This document shows positions 1 to 8,088 of a DNA stretch of 64,000 nt, in pieces (the stretch's first letter is position 1; the number at the start of each line of letters is the position of its first letter). Location of the stretch: positions 21,800-85,799 of the forward strand of contig NZ_JAJEQE010000009.1 in the NCBI RefSeq assembly GCF_020687205.1, read 5' to 3'. Source of the DNA: Hominisplanchenecus faecis. GTDB taxonomy: Bacteria > Bacillota > Clostridia > Lachnospirales > Lachnospiraceae. The notes beneath the pieces were generated by a model, which did no database searches, was not told the DNA's origin, and was given only the letters and a program-made list of their open reading frames with translations. Position numbers and translations under genes: made by a program.

Positions 1-340
1 TGAAAATCAGGTGGTTATGAACATGATCTTTGTCTATATGGGTGGTAAGTACAAATTCATACTTGCCGCCCAGGATTTCTTTTGCAAGCTCCATGCCGAT
101 CTCATGGGCTTGTTCCGGCGTAACCTCCCCAGGCTGAAAGGCTTGGATCAGGTGACGGCCCAGGTTCGTTCCCTTGTCGATGGCATGGCAGCGGGTCCAG
201 GAAAATTCGATATCCGCAGTTTCGGCGGCACAGCCATAGGAAGAAACAAGCAGCTTTCCGTCCGTCTTTTCCGGGTTGCAGATATAGTCAATGGCTGCTT
301 TCAGCGTTGATTTGATAGGATGTGTCTTTGTAACTGCCAT
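1..340 (-). CDS. Relaxase/mobilization nuclease, N-terminal part (cut by window edge)
   Basis: The first 113 residues of a relaxase are visible; the gene runs off the left edge. It begins at an ATG at 340, inside the end of mobC (40-bp overlap). Residues 101-110 carry the metal-binding histidine motif of MOBP-type relaxases, HxDxxHxHxH (THIDKDHVHNH). The family nicks one strand at oriT and stays covalently bound through an N-terminal tyrosine during conjugative transfer. The overlap with mobC and the nearby inverted repeats fit a relaxosome module. The catalytic assignment is from family knowledge; the C-terminal part cannot be judged here. Confidence 0.9.
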   Translation of the reverse strand, partial: MAVTKTHPIKSTLKAAIDYICNPEKTDGKLLVSSYGCAAETADIEFSWTRCHAIDKGTNLGRHLIQAFQPGEVTPEQAHEIGMELAKEILGGKYEFVLTTHIDKDHVHNHLIF

Positions 341-630
341 ATCTCGTCCAGCCTTTCCCGTATCTCGTCCATATCGGCCTGATACGCAGGACCTCCGGCG
401 TTGATCCGCTTGGCTATCTGGTTGATGTTCCTGCCGATGGCGGACAGTTCCGAGGTAAACGCTTTGATCTCCGTGGTGTCGGTGTAGATGATATACCCGT
501 CAATCGCCATCTTTCGGAGGTAGGCGCCATATCTGCGTGTCGGTAACTGGCTCATTTTTTCGTCTATGAGCCGTTTTTCATCCTCCGTGACATAGAATTT
601 CATTTGAATATTCCGCTTTCGGTTTGCCAT
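301..630 (-). CDS. mobC: MobC-like relaxosome accessory protein
   Basis: A 109-residue basic protein of the MobC family. It has an N-terminal ribbon-helix-helix-like segment (MKFYVTEDEKRLIDEKM) and the typical motif around LSAIGRNINQIAKRIN. MobC proteins bind near oriT and help the relaxase melt and nick DNA. The ATG at 630 is chosen because a GGAGG (637-641, minus strand) lies 6 nt upstream; the open frame extends further to 723 but without a ribosome binding site. It is translationally coupled by overlap to the relaxase gene that follows. Confidence 0.88.
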   Translation of the reverse strand: MANRKRNIQMKFYVTEDEKRLIDEKMSQLPTRRYGAYLRKMAIDGYIIYTDTTEIKAFTSELSAIGRNINQIAKRINAGGPAYQADMDEIRERLDEIWQLQRHILSNQR

Positions 631-656
631 TCGCCGCCTCCGTTCTTCATAAGGGT

Positions 657-739
657 TTGGGACTATCCCAACAAGCAATTTTGAATTTCCGGGTAAGGGA
701 CCTGAAAATCTCAAAATTCGCAAGCGGGTACTCGCTTGC
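657..739. other. Candidate origin of transfer (oriT) with two perfect hairpins
   Basis: The stretch upstream of mobC has two perfect inverted repeats: TTGGGA-N3-TCCCAA at 657-671 and GCAAGCG-N6-CGCTTGC at 720-739. Inverted repeats just upstream of mobC and relaxase genes are where oriT usually lies in MOBP systems. The nic site itself cannot be assigned from sequence alone. The larger non-coding interval runs from about 631 to 824. Confidence 0.5.
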
Positions 740-824
740 TGTGCTTGCTACCGTATCTTATCCCTACTTATAAAGCGTTTCGGAAACCTCAAAATGCCCG
801 CAAAATAAGAAAAACAGAGGATGT

Positions 825-1193
825 TCAGACACCCTCCGTTTCTTCATTCGGCTTTTCAATTTTTAAGGCCCCGTCAATGGCACCCTCCACGATAGGCAAA
901 TACTGTTCCGGGCAGAGCTTTAACTTCTGTCCGACCCGCTGGCGCAGCTCGCTTTCCTCTCGCATGACCTCTGGATTGAAATATCTCTCCATCGGCAGGC
1001 CGCAGATTTTTACAAGCTGTATGATGACCGGCAGGCTGGGGATCGTGCCCTCGTTTTCAATGTTGGCAAGATACCTGGTATCAATATTCACCTTTTCGGC
1101 TAAATCTTTTCGTGCAAGGTTCTTCGCCTTCCGTGCTTCTTTTACATCTGCACCGAAGGTTTCAAAGCCAGGGCAGTCTTTCACTTTTGCCAT
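825..1193 (-). CDS. XRE-family helix-turn-helix transcriptional regulator
   Basis: A 122-residue protein with an N-terminal HTH_XRE domain at about residues 15-70 (FGADVKEARKAKNLARKDLA ... IDTRYLANIENEGTIPS). The C-terminal half has no recognised domain. It lies between the mobilization genes and the regulator/exporter cargo of the element, transcribed towards mobC. Such small XRE proteins usually repress genes of the mobile element or its cargo. The target here is unknown. Its ATG at 1193 is followed by a clean reading frame; no strong ribosome binding site is evident. Confidence 0.85.
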   Translation of the reverse strand: MAKVKDCPGFETFGADVKEARKAKNLARKDLAEKVNIDTRYLANIENEGTIPSLPVIIQLVKICGLPMERYFNPEVMREESELRQRVGQKLKLCPEQYLPIVEGAIDGALKIEKPNEETEGV

Positions 1194-1334
1194 TCAACAT
1201 CACCCACATACATTCTATATTTCATAGTTTGCGCGTGGAATGATGTGATATCCATTCTGACTACATTTTATAATTCATATCTTTAACCTTGTATTCTTCG
1301 AGCAGACGAAATATAATATTTTAGGAGGTGCAAA

Positions 1335-1514
1335 ATGGACTATATAACATTAAAAGAGGCAAGCCAAAAATGGAATGTTACGCCGCGCCAGATAAATTAT
1401 TTGTGTACATCTGGGCGCATCCCCGGTGCTGTAAAAATGGCGACGATTTGGCTTATTCCTAAAAATGCAGAGAAGCCAGTAGACAGGCGGAGAAAAGAAA
1501 ACAAATCTCAGTGA
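1335..1514 (+). CDS. Small helix-turn-helix DNA-binding protein
   Basis: A 59-residue protein with a strong AGGAGGT ribosome binding site at 1323-1329. The sequence starts MDYITLKEASQKWNVTPRQI and continues with a recognition-helix-like segment (NYLCTSGRIPGAVK), typical of the MerR/excisionase-like winged HTH in small element-borne DNA-binding proteins. The tail is basic (DRRRKENK). Its stop lies within the first response-regulator half-site and 50 bp before the response regulator start, so it probably takes part in control of that cargo operon. Its role is inferred from position only. Confidence 0.8.
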   Translation: MDYITLKEASQKWNVTPRQINYLCTSGRIPGAVKMATIWLIPKNAEKPVDRRRKENKSQ

Positions 1515-1542
1515 GGTTTCTGTGACATTTGGGTGCTACACT
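1511..1542 (+). promoter_or_regulatory. Response-regulator-type promoter A, upstream of the two-component genes
   Basis: Two GTGA half-sites lie 11 bp apart (1511 and 1522), within GTGAGGTTTCTGTGACATTT. A -10-like TACACT follows at 1537-1542, 26 bp after the first half-site. The same half-site spacing and -10 distance occur at the promoters near 3359 and 6879. The two half-sites overlap where a -35 box would be, as expected for an activator-dependent promoter. Autoregulation by the response regulator at 1565 is inferred. Confidence 0.6.
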
Positions 1543-1564
1543 GAAATTGAAGGAGTGTGATACC

Positions 1565-2251
1565 ATGCGAATTTTAGTAGTCGAGGATGATCGGCTTTTG
1601 AATAATACTTTATGCTATAACTTGAATACTGCGGGCTATGTTGTGGACTCTGCCCTGACAAAATCAGCAGCCAGTGATTTTCTGACCAAGCAGGACTATG
1701 ATCTGATCGTGCTGGATGTAAACCTGCCGGATGGGAACGGCTTTGATTTCTGCCGTGAGGTAAAAGAACGCCGGCCGGATACGGCGGTAATCTTCCTGAC
1801 CGCAAATGATATGGAGAGCGATATGCTCAAAGGCTATGAGCTGGGCGCAGAGGACTATGTGACCAAGCCATTTCCTATGAGCGTCTTTCAAAAAAAGCTG
1901 TCCGTAGTGCTGGGGCGGCTGGCGAAACAGTCTGGCGGCGGTGATAGCTATGAGGACGGTGCGCTGTCCATCAATTTCTCGGAGATGACGGCTTCCCTGT
2001 CCGGTAAGGCGCTGGTGTTCACTCCGCTGGAATACCGGCTGTTGAAAATCCTGACCAAAAATCCGCAGAATGTTTTGACAAGGCAGGTGCTGCTTGAAAA
2101 GCTGTGGGATGCCGATGGGAACTTTGTGGATGAACACGCCCTGACCGCGGCTATCAGCCGGGTGCGGAATAAAATTGAAACGGATGGACGCCAGTACATC
2201 AAGACGGTGTACGGCATGGGCTATATGTGGATCGGAGGGGCGCTCAAATGA
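1565..2251 (+). CDS. OmpR-family response regulator
   Basis: A 228-residue response regulator. The receiver domain (residues 1-115) has the acidic pair in MRILVVEDD, the phosphoacceptor Asp51 in LIVLDVNLPDG, and the switch lysine in EDYVTKPF. The C-terminal winged-helix domain of OmpR/PhoB type ends with VYGMGYMW. The ATG at 1565 is chosen over an upstream frame start because AGGAG at 1551-1555 precedes it. It overlaps the kinase gene by ATGA. Its likely targets are the three promoters with GTGA half-sites 11 bp apart at 1511, 3359 and 6879. Confidence 0.92.
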   Translation: MRILVVEDDRLLNNTLCYNLNTAGYVVDSALTKSAASDFLTKQDYDLIVLDVNLPDGNGFDFCREVKERRPDTAVIFLTANDMESDMLKGYELGAEDYVTKPFPMSVFQKKLSVVLGRLAKQSGGGDSYEDGALSINFSEMTASLSGKALVFTPLEYRLLKILTKNPQNVLTRQVLLEKLWDADGNFVDEHALTAAISRVRNKIETDGRQYIKTVYGMGYMWIGGALK

Positions 2252-3279
2252 ATATGCGAAAACTCTCCATCAATAAAGCCTGCGTTCTTTTGGGAACGCT
2301 TTTGCTGCTGGCAGTGGGCGCAGTCTGCACCACTGTTTATCTACTGACCCGGAATATAATCGCTGTCCGGTGTGTGTTCCTGTTCAGCCTCTTTGTGCTG
2401 CTCTGCGTCATCTTCTTTGTGGCGCTGATCCGCTGGAAGCTGGTTCAGTTCTCCGATGCCTTTTGTGGTCAGATGGATGATATGCTCTCCGAAAATATGC
2501 AGCCGAAGCAGACGACCTGCGAAGAAAGCCTGTTCTACAAAATCAACTATCGGCTGGGGCGGCTATATGAAGTCATGCAGGAAAATAAAAACAGCATCGC
2601 AAAGGAACGGACTGACCTGCAAGAGCTGATCTCTGACATCTCTCATCAGGTCAAGACCCCGATTGCCAACTTGAAAATGATCAACAACACGCTGCTTGAA
2701 AATGAGGTTCCTCCGCAGAAGCAAAAGGAATTTCTGACAGCCCAGGCCAGCCAGCTTGATAAGCTGGACTTCCTCATGCAAGCCATGATTAAAACCTCCC
2801 GACTGGAAACGGGAGTCATTTCGCTGGAGCAGAGACAGCAGCCGATTTACGATACCCTTGCCGCTGCCCTAGGCGGGATTTTGCTCAATGCCGAAAAGAA
2901 AAAGATAGATGTGCAGGTGGAATGCCCGGAGCATTTGGATGCACGCCATGATAGAAAATGGACAAGCGAAGCCCTGTTCAACATTCTGGATAATGCTGTG
3001 AAATACACCCCGGCAGGCGGGCAGATCCGTGTGTCGGTGGAAGGCCGGGAAATGTATGTGAAGATCGACATTGCCGATACCGGCATCGGCATTTCAGAGC
3101 AGCACCAGGGGACGATTTTCAAGCGGTTTTATCGGGAAGATGTGGTGCATGATGTGGACGGTATTGGAATCGGTCTGTATCTGGCCCGTGAGATTGTGAC
3201 CTTGCAGGGCGGTTATATCCGGGTAGCGTCTGAGGTTGGGAAAGGCTCAACCTTTTCTGTTTTCCTGCTCCGAAAGTAG
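2248..3279 (+). CDS. Sensor histidine kinase, two membrane segments with short outer loop
   Basis: A 343-residue membrane kinase. Two N-terminal membrane segments (about residues 10-35 and 40-63) are joined by only a few residues, so there is no real extracellular sensor domain. That layout fits the intramembrane-sensing kinases that work with peptide-antibiotic ABC exporters such as BceS. The phosphoacceptor is His133 (ISDISHQVKTPI). The ATPase domain shows the N box (NILDNAVKYT), G1 (DTGIGI) and G2 (GIGLYLAREIV). It starts in the ATGA overlap with the regulator gene and has GGAGG upstream. Confidence 0.92.
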   Translation: MNMRKLSINKACVLLGTLLLLAVGAVCTTVYLLTRNIIAVRCVFLFSLFVLLCVIFFVALIRWKLVQFSDAFCGQMDDMLSENMQPKQTTCEESLFYKINYRLGRLYEVMQENKNSIAKERTDLQELISDISHQVKTPIANLKMINNTLLENEVPPQKQKEFLTAQASQLDKLDFLMQAMIKTSRLETGVISLEQRQQPIYDTLAAALGGILLNAEKKKIDVQVECPEHLDARHDRKWTSEALFNILDNAVKYTPAGGQIRVSVEGREMYVKIDIADTGIGISEQHQGTIFKRFYREDVVHDVDGIGIGLYLAREIVTLQGGYIRVASEVGKGSTFSVFLLRK

Positions 3280-3303
3280 AGTAAGCACACCCCGAAAATT
3301 GAA

Positions 3304-3390
3304 ATGTCACAGATTCGTGACATTTGGGGCTGAATTTAGCGGAAATTTTTTGTGGCTCGTGACATTTCTGTGAGGTTTGGTCGTTACAAT
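3304..3390 (+). promoter_or_regulatory. Response-regulator-type promoter B, upstream of the ABC exporter
   Basis: A perfect palindrome ATGTCAC-N6-GTGACAT lies at 3304-3323. It is followed 55 bp later (start to start) by two GTGA half-sites at 3359 and 3370 and by a -10 box TACAAT at 3385-3390. The half-site to -10 distance is 26 bp, as at promoters A and C. Control of the exporter by the adjacent two-component system is inferred from this shared architecture. Confidence 0.65.
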
Positions 3391-3422
3391 GGGTTTATCA
3401 AAAAGAAAGGATGGTGTTCTCT

Positions 3423-4088
3423 ATGAGCATTTTGCAAACGACTGAACTGAAAAAATATTATGGCGCAGAGCCGAACATTACCAGAGCCTTGGATGGTGTG
3501 ACCCTCTCTATTGAAAAAGGAGAATTTGTAGCTATCGTAGGAACCTCCGGCAGTGGTAAATCCACGCTGCTGAACATGATCGGCGGATTGGATGTGCCCA
3601 CCTCCGGCCAGGTGGTCGTGGATGGCAAGGAGCTGTCCAAACTCAAAGACGAGGAACTGACCGTTTTCCGCAGAAGAAAGATCGGCTTTATCTTCCAGAA
3701 CTACAATCTGGTACCGGTGCTGAATGTCTTTGAAAATATTGTGTTGCCTGTGGAGCTGGACGGAAACAAGGTAGACAAGAAGTTTATGAACGAAGTAGTG
3801 CAGATGCTGGGGCTTGAGGATAAGCTGAACAATATGCCCAATAACCTCTCCGGCGGCCAGCAGCAGCGCGTAGCCATTGCCCGCGCCTTGGTGTCAAAGC
3901 CCGCTATTGTCTTGGCTGATGAACCCACCGGCAACCTGGACAGCAAGACCAGCGCCGATGTGCTGGGGCTTCTGAAAACTACCAGCCAGAAATTCCACCA
4001 GACCCTCGTAATGATTACCCATAACAGTGAGATCGCCCAGCTTGCCGACCGCATTATTCGGATCGAGGATGGTAAGATCGTGCAGTAA
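3423..4088 (+). CDS. ABC transporter ATP-binding protein (MacB/BceA type)
   Basis: A 221-residue ATPase with Walker A (GTSGSGKST), Q loop (FIFQNYNL), signature (LSGGQQQR) and Walker B with catalytic Glu (AIVLADEP). Length and sequence fit the LolD/MacB/BceA class, which pairs with FtsX-fold permeases. The ATG at 3423 is preferred because AAGGA lies about 8 nt upstream; an in-frame ATG at 3411 overlaps that site. It is followed 14 bp later by its permease. With the two-component genes it forms a sensing-and-export module, probably against a peptide antibiotic; the substrate cannot be read from the sequence. Confidence 0.93.
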   Translation: MSILQTTELKKYYGAEPNITRALDGVTLSIEKGEFVAIVGTSGSGKSTLLNMIGGLDVPTSGQVVVDGKELSKLKDEELTVFRRRKIGFIFQNYNLVPVLNVFENIVLPVELDGNKVDKKFMNEVVQMLGLEDKLNNMPNNLSGGQQQRVAIARALVSKPAIVLADEPTGNLDSKTSADVLGLLKTTSQKFHQTLVMITHNSEIAQLADRIIRIEDGKIVQ

Positions 4089-4102
4089 AGGGGGGCGGGA
4101 CT

Positions 4103-6736
4103 ATGAATGACATTCTATTTGGCAACAATAATTCCAAAGTAATTACCAAGCTATCCAAACGCTATTTCAAGAAGAATAAGGTACGCAATCTGGCTGCACT
4201 GCTGGCAATTATCCTGACTGCTTTCCTGTTTACCTCTATCACTTCCCTGGCGTTCAATATGGCGTCCTCCATCCAACTCTCTCTGCAAATGCAGAAAGGC
4301 AGCAAGGCGGATGGCACTTTGGGGTATATGACGGAGAAACAGTACGAGCAGCTTGTAAACAGCGATTTTGTGGACCAGGCAGGACACCGGCGTATCATTG
4401 GCTATGCAAGCAACACTTCCAGCCATTCCATTGAAATCAATTATGAAGATAGTGTGCAGCAGGAACTGACCTTCTGTGTGCCTACCCACGGAGCTGCACC
4501 GGAGAAAGCGAATGAGATCGCTACTACGGATTTGGCGCTGAAGGCGCTGGGTGTAGAACCTGAGATCGGCGCAGAGGTTCCGTTAGAATTTGAACTGCGG
4601 GGGAAAACTTATCATTACGATATGGTGCTTTCCGGCTGGTGGGAAGCAAGCAATGACTCTGTGAGCGTTGCGACTGTTTCAGAGCAGTTTATAAAAGAAA
4701 ATCCCGATGTGGTTCAGAACACTTATGCGGTAGACCATGTAATGTCCGGCGTTACTTTTTCCGATGTCGTGCTGAAGAATAAAGCAAATGTTCAGCAGCA
4801 GTTGAATGAGTTCGTTTACTCCATTGGCGGCAATCCAGAGGATATGGGCGCAGACAATTTCATTCTCGCCTCCGAAAATCAAATGTCCCAGGGATTGACT
4901 TCATCAGAGTCCATCGTGCCTGCTGTTGTATTTATCCTGATGTTTGTCGTGTGCGGATACCTGCTGATCTACAATATCTTTGATATTTCCGTGATGCAGG
5001 ATGTTCGTCAATACGGTCTGCTGCGGACGATTGGAACTTCCACACGGCAGATCAAGAGCATTGTGAACCGTCAGGCGGTCTGGCTCACGCTGATCGGACT
5101 GCCTATTGGTCTGATTGCCGGTTTCTTTGCCGGTTGGGTGCTGCTTCCTATCGTGACAGAGATCATTAACCTTGAATACTCTATGGTGGGTACATCCGTA
5201 TCTACTTCGCCTCTGATCTTTGTTATCGCTGCCCTCTTTACAATCCTGACCGTGTTTATCAGCACCCGGAAGCCTGCAAAAAAAGCGGCAAAGATTTCTC
5301 CTCTGGAGGCGATCCGCTACACCGAGCAGAACGCCTATAAAAAGAGAAGTGCCAAACAAACCAATGGGGTAAAGCTGTCCCGTATGGCCTTTTCCAACTT
5401 AGGGCGCAACCGCAGGCGTTCAGCGTTTATCATTATTTCCCTGCTTCTGTGCATCGTCCTGTTTAATTCTATCATCATTGTGACGCAAAGTCTTGATGAA
5501 GAAAAGTGGGTAAACCGTGTTACCAGAACAGATTTTAATGTCTATAACTCCGCCGCATTTAATGTAATGGAAAGCGTTCAGCACCATGAAGATACGCTCT
5601 CACAGCAGGCGGTGGATCTGATTGCCGGACAGCCCGGAGTTGAGGATGAACGCTATCTTTACCGAAATACAAAAGACGATAGAAATGTGTTGGTTGACTA
5701 TGGGTTTGAAGATTTAAGCGGCATAGAGCTATTCCATGAGGAAGAAGGCGTCGTAAATCAAAGCTATCAGGGATATAGCCTGTACACAAGTTCTGATACC
5801 GAAAGGCGCTATTTTGGTAATGTGATGGGAGCCTCCGAGAATTTCTGGGCGGATATGCGTATTTTTGAAGGCGAAAAAGATGCCGAAACCTTAACGCAGA
5901 AAATGGCTACCGGAGAATATGTCATTATTGGTTGCCCCATCGACAAATTGACAGAGGAACCAAATAACACTCCGCTGACCGATCAGTTACAGGTCGGGGA
6001 GAGCATTTCCTTCTACAAGGATGGGGAACTGGTCAAAACCAGCACCATCCTTGCAAAAGCGATTCTCGTGGGAACAGAAACAGAAACGCCCACAGGCACT
6101 ACCGCTCAGGCACACATCGCCGGTGATGCTCCTTTTGTATATCTGCCGGACACTGTATTCAAGGAAATCTATGACGCTCCCACGCTTCTGACTTATGGAT
6201 TCAATGTGGAGGAAGCCTTGCAGCCGCAGATGGAAGAATTCCTGAGCAGCTATGTGAGCGAAAATACTTCGGTTGCCTATACTTCCACCAAGCTGTTGAA
6301 AGAGCAACTTGATTCGGTCCGCAGCATGATTCTGGTTATCGGCGGTTTGATTGGCTGCATCATGGCCTTTGCGGGACTGATCAACTTTACCAACATGATT
6401 ATTACCAACATCATCACCCGCCGCCATGAGTTCGCTACCATGCAAAGCATCGGTATGACCGGCAAGCAGCTTCGCCGCCTGATGGTCTATGAGGGCATCT
6501 ATTATGCCGCCGGCGCAGACATTATTGGCGGAGCAGCCGCAGCGATCCTGGCAGTCACGGTGCTAAAGAGCGCATTAAATGGCCCCTCCATGTGGTTCTT
6601 TACCCTGAACATTACATTGGTTCCTGTTCTGGTCATTGGTGTGCTTTATCTGCTGCTGGCTGCGGTCATTCCGCTGATTGTTCTCCACTTCTTTAACAAG
6701 GGAACTGTGGTGGAACGGCTGAGGACTTCGGAGTAA
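4103..6736 (+). CDS. ABC transporter permease with two FtsX domains
   Basis: An 877-residue permease with a membrane segment at residues 30-52, a large extracytoplasmic domain, a first FtsX core at about 275-395, a fourth membrane anchor near 440, a second large extracytoplasmic domain, and a final FtsX core at about 745-870. The duplicated FtsX arrangement is typical of Firmicutes exporters acting on envelope-targeting peptides. The ribosome binding site is a run of G (GGGGGG) 7 nt before the ATG. It forms an operon with the ATPase under promoter B. The substrate is unknown. Confidence 0.9.
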   Translation: MNDILFGNNNSKVITKLSKRYFKKNKVRNLAALLAIILTAFLFTSITSLAFNMASSIQLSLQMQKGSKADGTLGYMTEKQYEQLVNSDFVDQAGHRRIIGYASNTSSHSIEINYEDSVQQELTFCVPTHGAAPEKANEIATTDLALKALGVEPEIGAEVPLEFELRGKTYHYDMVLSGWWEASNDSVSVATVSEQFIKENPDVVQNTYAVDHVMSGVTFSDVVLKNKANVQQQLNEFVYSIGGNPEDMGADNFILASENQMSQGLTSSESIVPAVVFILMFVVCGYLLIYNIFDISVMQDVRQYGLLRTIGTSTRQIKSIVNRQAVWLTLIGLPIGLIAGFFAGWVLLPIVTEIINLEYSMVGTSVSTSPLIFVIAALFTILTVFISTRKPAKKAAKISPLEAIRYTEQNAYKKRSAKQTNGVKLSRMAFSNLGRNRRRSAFIIISLLLCIVLFNSIIIVTQSLDEEKWVNRVTRTDFNVYNSAAFNVMESVQHHEDTLSQQAVDLIAGQPGVEDERYLYRNTKDDRNVLVDYGFEDLSGIELFHEEEGVVNQSYQGYSLYTSSDTERRYFGNVMGASENFWADMRIFEGEKDAETLTQKMATGEYVIIGCPIDKLTEEPNNTPLTDQLQVGESISFYKDGELVKTSTILAKAILVGTETETPTGTTAQAHIAGDAPFVYLPDTVFKEIYDAPTLLTYGFNVEEALQPQMEEFLSSYVSENTSVAYTSTKLLKEQLDSVRSMILVIGGLIGCIMAFAGLINFTNMIITNIITRRHEFATMQSIGMTGKQLRRLMVYEGIYYAAGADIIGGAAAAILAVTVLKSALNGPSMWFFTLNITLVPVLVIGVLYLLLAAVIPLIVLHFFNKGTVVERLRTSE

Positions 6737-6774
6737 CGGCAGAGATTGCTACAATAAATAATCATAAACCTATT

Positions 6775-6808
6775 GAAAGCCGGGAGGAGGCATTTCCTCT
6801 CGGCTTTC
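6775..6808 (+). terminator. Hairpin after the ABC permease gene
   Basis: GAAAGCCG at 6775-6782 pairs with CGGCTTTC at 6801-6808, extended by GAGG/CCTC inside. There is no clean T-run, so termination may be partial. Confidence 0.5.
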
Positions 6809-6820
6809 CTCAAAAAATTT

Positions 6821-6910
6821 GAAATCTCACAGATTGGTGAGATTTCAGCTTGTTATTTTGTCGAAATGGCGTATGTCCGTGACATTTCTGTGAGGATTGC
6901 CTGTTAAGAT
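6821..6910 (+). promoter_or_regulatory. Response-regulator-type promoter C, with no downstream protein gene
   Basis: A perfect palindrome GAAATCTCAC-N6-GTGAGATTTC lies at 6821-6846. Its inner 7-bp arms start at 6824, exactly 55 bp before the first of two GTGA half-sites (6879, 6890), and a -10 box TAAGAT lies at 6905-6910. All distances equal those of promoter B. The segment GTGACATTTCTGTGAGG is identical to promoter B. It reads into a 300-bp stretch without a standard gene. Confidence 0.6.
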
Positions 6911-7259
6911 AAAAGAAAAGTGAAAAAGTTGCCGCACGATAGCAAAAGAAAAAAAGCCATCGTACAGCGACTATATTGTTATGCACTTTGTAACGGTGGC
7001 TTTGAGAAATCAGAGCCGCCGTTTCTTTGCGTTTACACAAACCTATAACGACTTGCAGGGACGCGGTAGCCGATTGGAGGTTATTTTGCCGTGTCCTTTT
7101 CTCTTTTTCGCAGTATCCATGATCTGCACCAGCTAAAAAAAGCATAGCCCCTCCATCGGAGCAGTCCGGCTTTGGATATGAACTATACCATGTAAGCAAT
7201 CTTCTTCATAAAACATTTCTGCGCCCTGCAGGTCCGTTGCGACTTGCTGGGCGCTTTTT
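6911..7259 (+). ncRNA. Candidate regulated short transcript (possible small RNA or micro-ORF)
   Basis: Promoter C and the terminator at 7221-7259 would define a transcript of about 340 nt. No ORF of 60 codons fits it. A 51-codon frame (6981-7136, starting MHFVTVALRN) is present but has no evident ribosome binding site. Near the start, AAAGCCATCG (about 6954) can pair with CGGTGGCTTT (about 6995-7004), forming a long hairpin. It could be a small RNA, an attenuated leader or a micro-protein. It could also be the remains of a gene lost from the element. No known RNA family is recognised. Confidence 0.35.
7221..7259 (+). terminator. Rho-independent terminator
   Basis: GCGCCC at 7221-7226 pairs with GGGCGC at 7249-7254 and is followed by TTTTT. 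It closes the short unit driven by promoter C. Confidence 0.65.
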
Positions 7260-7409
7260 GCTGTTTTCCGATGACAAGCCCGCCTCGAAAAAATTTTTTA
7301 AGAAATTTTCAAAAAGGAGGCTTTTAGCGGGTAGCGAGCGGCTTTGCGTTCGCCTTGTTAGCGGAAAGGGAGAAACCCACCTCATTCCCCCAGGAAAGGG
7401 GGTGAAAAG

Positions 7410-7844
7410 ATGGATATGATCCCCCGCAATGACTATGGCGAGCGGTGCCAGTTCGATGCTTACTGCAAGCTGGTACTCTACCATGAGGCAATCGACTACC
7501 TCCGGGAAATGCAAAGGCGCCGTGACAGGGAACTGTCATTCAGCGACCTTCCGCAAATGGAGATGGACAAGCTCTGCGTTGTAGATCATTACCCCAGTGA
7601 CAGATTTACATTCTCGTCCCACGGGTATGACCTACATATTGAAAATGAGCTTGTGGCTGATGCCTTCGCCGGTTTGTCCGTTCAGGAGCAGAGTATTTTG
7701 ATCCTGCATTTTGTTCTGGACCTGCCAGATCAGGAGGTCGGCCGCCTTGTGGGAATGTCCCGCAGCGCCGTGCAGCGGCGAAGGGCAAAATCATTGACCG
7801 AGCTGCGGATCAAGTTGGCCGCACTCATGCCGAAGGGAGGTTGA
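7410..7844 (+). CDS. Sigma-70 region 4-like regulator of the mobile element
   Basis: A 144-residue protein whose C-terminal third is a sigma region 4 helix-turn-helix (LSVQEQSILILHFVLDLPDQ then EVGRLVGMSRSAVQRRRAKS). It has no region 2, so it resembles the short sigma-like proteins of Tn916-type elements that influence expression of transfer genes. A GGGGGTG ribosome binding site precedes the ATG. The next gene follows 4 bp after its stop. The 150 bp upstream contain a possible attenuator (GCCTC/GAGGC arms around A/T-rich DNA, about 7290-7322). Confidence 0.82.
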   Translation: MDMIPRNDYGERCQFDAYCKLVLYHEAIDYLREMQRRRDRELSFSDLPQMEMDKLCVVDHYPSDRFTFSSHGYDLHIENELVADAFAGLSVQEQSILILHFVLDLPDQEVGRLVGMSRSAVQRRRAKSLTELRIKLAALMPKGG

Positions 7845-7848
7845 AGGT

Positions 7849-8085
7849 ATGAAGAAACCCACTTACAAGGGCAAGGAGCTTCTTCCTCTTTCGGTGATTG
7901 ACGCCGCCCGTGACGGGGACGCTCAGGCTGTGGATCAGGTACTCCGGTATTATGAGGGCTATATCAATAAGCTCTGCACCCGGACGCTTTACGATCCTGA
8001 CGGTCAGCCCCATGTTCGGGTGGACGAGTACATGAAGCGCCGATTGGAGATCAAGCTCATTCATTCCATTGTCAGCATGAGCTGA
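7849..8085 (+). CDS. Small helix-turn-helix protein of conjugative elements (HTH_16-like)
   Basis: A 78-residue protein matching the short HTH proteins that follow the sigma-like gene in Tn916/Tn1549-type elements (LSVIDAARDGDAQAVDQVLR, then YINKLCTRTLYDPDG). It resembles the start of a sigma factor region 2 with its recognition helix. It is co-transcribed with the preceding gene, with only 4 bp between them. Function in element regulation is inferred from position. Confidence 0.78.
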   Translation: MKKPTYKGKELLPLSVIDAARDGDAQAVDQVLRYYEGYINKLCTRTLYDPDGQPHVRVDEYMKRRLEIKLIHSIVSMS

Positions 8086-8088
8086 CAA

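Noticed and set aside
11..310. 99-codon rightward frame at the left edge
   Set aside because: It lies opposite the relaxase coding sequence, which has the diagnostic histidine motif and a mobC partner.
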